NCBI RefSeq assembly: GCF_946404245.1
Contig: NZ_CAMJCX010000002.1
Coordinates: forward strand, 1-64,000
Direction: 5' to 3'
Source: an uncultured Methanobrevibacter sp.
GTDB lineage: Archaea; Methanobacteriota; Methanobacteria; Methanobacteriales; Methanobacteriaceae
DNA length: 64,000 nt
A program made the position numbers and the translations under genes. The notes under the pieces are model-generated. The model was not told the DNA's origin and ran no database searches. It saw nothing but the letters and a program-made list of their open reading frames with translations. The number at the start of each line of letters is the position of its first letter. The first letter of the stretch is position 1. This document shows, piece by piece, positions 62,601 through 64,000 of the stretch.

Positions 62601-63722
62601 GGTAACATCAAGTATGAAAACTTAGTTGATGCATTTTCCAGAATTGTTACATATTATAAAGATCATTCACAATTGCCGAATTATGTAACAATCAGTGAAA
62701 TTAAAAAGTCCAGTTCAAGCACAACTACTCCTACTACCGATACAAGCACTGCAACATCCAAGACAATCTCAATTAAGAATGTCTTAACAGGCGCTACCAA
62801 TCTGAAAACATATTACGCCAATAACGGTAAACTCCCTGCAACAGTCACTGCCGGTGGAATCACATTCACCTTGCCTGAATTCCTGTATGTGATGAGTCAG
62901 GCCATTTACCAAATTGGAAATTCAAACACTAAGGACCTTACTTACATTAGTGGAGTAAGCGCTCCTGAATCTCCATACGGTGATACAATCAGTTCAGAGC
63001 AACTGACTAAGGATAATTATATTACTGTGGCAAACAATGTTGCAAAATTCATTAGTACTAATAAATTAGCTCCAAACTATGCTTCTTCAGATGTTGGAAA
63101 AATAATTTATTCAGAATTAGTCGATTCATTTTCACGTGTATTGGCTTATTACAATACTCATAATGAATTGCCAAATTATGTAGTTGTCACTTACGGATCA
63201 AGCAGCAGCAGTTCATCCTTGACTGCTACAGGTACAGGTTTAAATGAAGCAAACAAGGTTAGTGACCTTACAGCATATTTAAAATCCTCAACCAATTGTC
63301 AAGTGGGCAACAGTGCTATCAAATCTGTTGTTAACTCTATAACCAGCGGTTTAACTTCAGATTATGACAAGGCAGTTGCAATCTACAACTATGTGAGAGA
63401 TAAAGTATCATACAGTTTCTACTATAATACTAAATATGGTGCAGCAGGTACATTATCCGCTAAGACCGGAAACTGTGTTGACCAGGCTCATTTGCTTGTT
63501 GCAATGGCCAGGACTGCAGGTCTTGCAGCCAGATATGTTCACGGTACATGTTATTTCACATTAAGTGGAAGCACTTACGGTCACGTATGGACTCAAATAT
63601 TGGTTGACGGCAAATGGTATGTCGCTGATGCAACCAGTGAAAGAAACTCATTTGGTAAAGTAGTAAATTGGAATACAAATTCATTTTCCCTTAATGGAAT
63701 TTATTCAGGTATTTCCTTCTAA
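59679..63722 (+). CDS. Secreted multidomain pseudomurein-associated protein (Ig-like repeats + glycosidase-like + pseudomurein-binding-like repeats + transglutaminase/endoisopeptidase-like)
   Basis: TTG start with ggaggt RBS; signal peptide; five Ig-like repeats (about 60053-61410); GYGYWLFGG..GIHFDYMRYPG (61428-62210); repeats ending APNYASS..LPNYV; GNCVDQ/YGHVW/VADAT. Confidence 0.85.
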   Translation: MNKQLLLTAFLALIVVFSVSAVCASEVSVTDSYATSLVDDTSDVSVPLEKTADSSEISVSSDSNVDNDSSKVSLSSEEVLGSENSNTLSTVTYSNDDGENGVTSLSVSSDDVYGDSGNVSSTVDIADTIKSSDISKYYKGSTKYTATFTDEQGNVLANTNVKIVLNGVTKTVKTNANGVASLAVDLKPGTYKVVATNPVTGYQKTNTFKVLTTIKASDVTKVYTDAKKFTATFLKSNGKALANKNVKFKINGKTYTVKTNSNGVASLSMTNLKKGTYKMISYNTDGLTKTNTVKVVSSTTSKLTASAYNFLKSTSTKKIKVNLLNGLGYAPGSGKIIKFTVNGKTYTSKTNSNGNAYLTLPNLANGVYTVKYKFDGNAFYKASSTSSKVTILPSKTPTFTVKSGTTFGNGAGTSFKVALTSGSVPLASKTVTLTLDGNTYTKTTDSNGVVSLPISLAVGKYTLTYNYKGDSFLNEKTASSEITVKERAPTTIKWSKGTFEAGSQTFRVFLKDSDGNGMGGETVKLTVNGKTYSVTTFTNGCASFDLNLPAGNYTATFNYEATGDNDNAPSSYSKSVSIIASENGLAGYGYWLFGGDMKSVDLSSLASKGTTDLFLNYFAVEKWGKSSVESWIASANKYGMRVHIWMQTFYDGGWINPVKNGSPNTAYFNQVINEAKEYASLKGVAGIHFDYMRYPGTAYKTTGGTAAISQFAKLASQALHALDPHLIVSCAVMPETTSNAYYYGQDMAAISSYMDVVVPMIYKGNYGKSTSWITTTTKWFVDNSKGAVIWSGVQSYKSDDDVTKLSTTDLTKDAQAGVNGKATGVMIFRWGITNFVDFNSLTGKVTPSSSSSSSSSSSSSSSTSSSTVTLANILTAADTLKSTISSTGAVPSKVTVGGVSYTTPQFLYMMAQAVVNLNNGKTSAVSVLSASAPANSAGDSEGQLSLEDYVDVATRLANYISTHKQAPNYASSTLGNIKYENLVDAFSRIVTYYKDHSQLPNYVTISEIKKSSSSTTTPTTDTSTATSKTISIKNVLTGATNLKTYYANNGKLPATVTAGGITFTLPEFLYVMSQAIYQIGNSNTKDLTYISGVSAPESPYGDTISSEQLTKDNYITVANNVAKFISTNKLAPNYASSDVGKIIYSELVDSFSRVLAYYNTHNELPNYVVVTYGSSSSSSSLTATGTGLNEANKVSDLTAYLKSSTNCQVGNSAIKSVVNSITSGLTSDYDKAVAIYNYVRDKVSYSFYYNTKYGAAGTLSAKTGNCVDQAHLLVAMARTAGLAARYVHGTCYFTLSGSTYGHVWTQILVDGKWYVADATSERNSFGKVVNWNTNSFSLNGIYSGISF
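62281..63210 (+). repeat. Four pseudomurein-binding-like repeats within the 59679 CDS, alternating A-B-A-B
   Basis: A: NILTAADTLK.../NVLTGATNLK...; B: EDYVDVATRLANYISTHKQAPNYASS.../DNYITVANNVAKFISTNKLAPNYASS... Confidence 0.75.
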
Positions 63723-63834
63723 TAAATTCCTTTTTTTATTTTATTTTTTTAAAATCTCTATACGCTTGTTTAAGCGCAGTATCAGTTGGAATTCTTTTTT
63801 TAGATTATTTTCCTTAGTTTATATTTAGGTTTAC

Positions 63835-63848
63835 CCAAACTTTTTTAT
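63835..63848. promoter_or_regulatory. DtxR-like box TTAGGTTTACCCAA
   Basis: One mismatch to the half-site pair seen at 2644/4981; directly upstream of a TATA-like sequence and the 63894 gene. Confidence 0.6.
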
Positions 63849-63893
63849 ACTCTTAATTACAGAAATTAAATTAATAATATTTAGGTGAATCTC

Positions 63894-64000
63894 ATGGCTG
63901 ATGACAAGATAAGTGAAAATATTGAGGAATATTTGGAAGTTCTCTATCGTAATGGAAGTAATGGGGAACAGGTTTCAACAACAATGCTGTCAAAAGAGCT
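63894..64000 (+). CDS. DtxR-family metal-dependent regulator (truncated by window end)
   Basis: MADDKISENIEEYLEVLYRNGSNGEQVSTTMLSKEL, DtxR/MntR-like N-terminus. Confidence 0.75.
   Translation, partial: MADDKISENIEEYLEVLYRNGSNGEQVSTTMLSKE

Noticed and set aside
1-64000. CRISPR array, prophage or toxin-antitoxin module
   Set aside because: No regularly spaced direct repeats, phage structural genes or recognisable TA pair seen on reading the window; the only mobile element supported is the TnpB element.

Overview
Gene-dense, AT-rich archaeal chromosome segment, most consistent with Methanobrevibacter or a close relative (cofC, egsA, archaeal RNase P and exosome/proteasome genes, HMG-CoA reductase, thermosome, pseudomurein-binding-type repeats). 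Most of it is housekeeping: proS, egsA, rpiA, pheT, valS, aroA, aroD, nth, the rnp3-rnp2-psmA-SBDS-rrp4-rrp41-rrp42 cluster, amtB-glnK, sucD, hmgA and thermosome. Four areas stand out. (1) 2.6-7.5 kb: a probable metal-homeostasis locus with DtxR/IdeR-like boxes (TTAGGTnnnCCTAA), a His-rich ferredoxin, an unannotated 45-aa His-rich ORF, a DUF6110-like protein and a P1B-like ATPase with an atypical TM4 motif. A solo TnpB element interrupts it, and a truncated DtxR-family regulator with a similar box starts at the right edge of the window. (2) 25.1-33.4 kb: a cysteine/sulfur/Fe-S cluster (cysK, cysE, Cys-rich HTH regulator, tRNA-Cys, cysS, O-acetylhomoserine sulfhydrylase, nifS, nifU, superoxide reductase-like) with recurring ATAAC-N4-GTTAT palindromes upstream of cysK and the sulfhydrylase. 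(3) 34-39 kb: a zinc-ribbon-rich neighbourhood, including a seven-ribbon protein and a zinc-ribbon/HELAH putative metalloprotease. (4) 59.7-63.7 kb: a 1347-aa secreted multidomain protein with Ig-like repeats, a glycosidase-like domain, four pseudomurein-binding-like repeats and a transglutaminase/endoisopeptidase-like domain, a candidate bifunctional pseudomurein remodelling enzyme. No CRISPR array or rRNA was seen. All family names come from reading the protein sequences; no database search was run.
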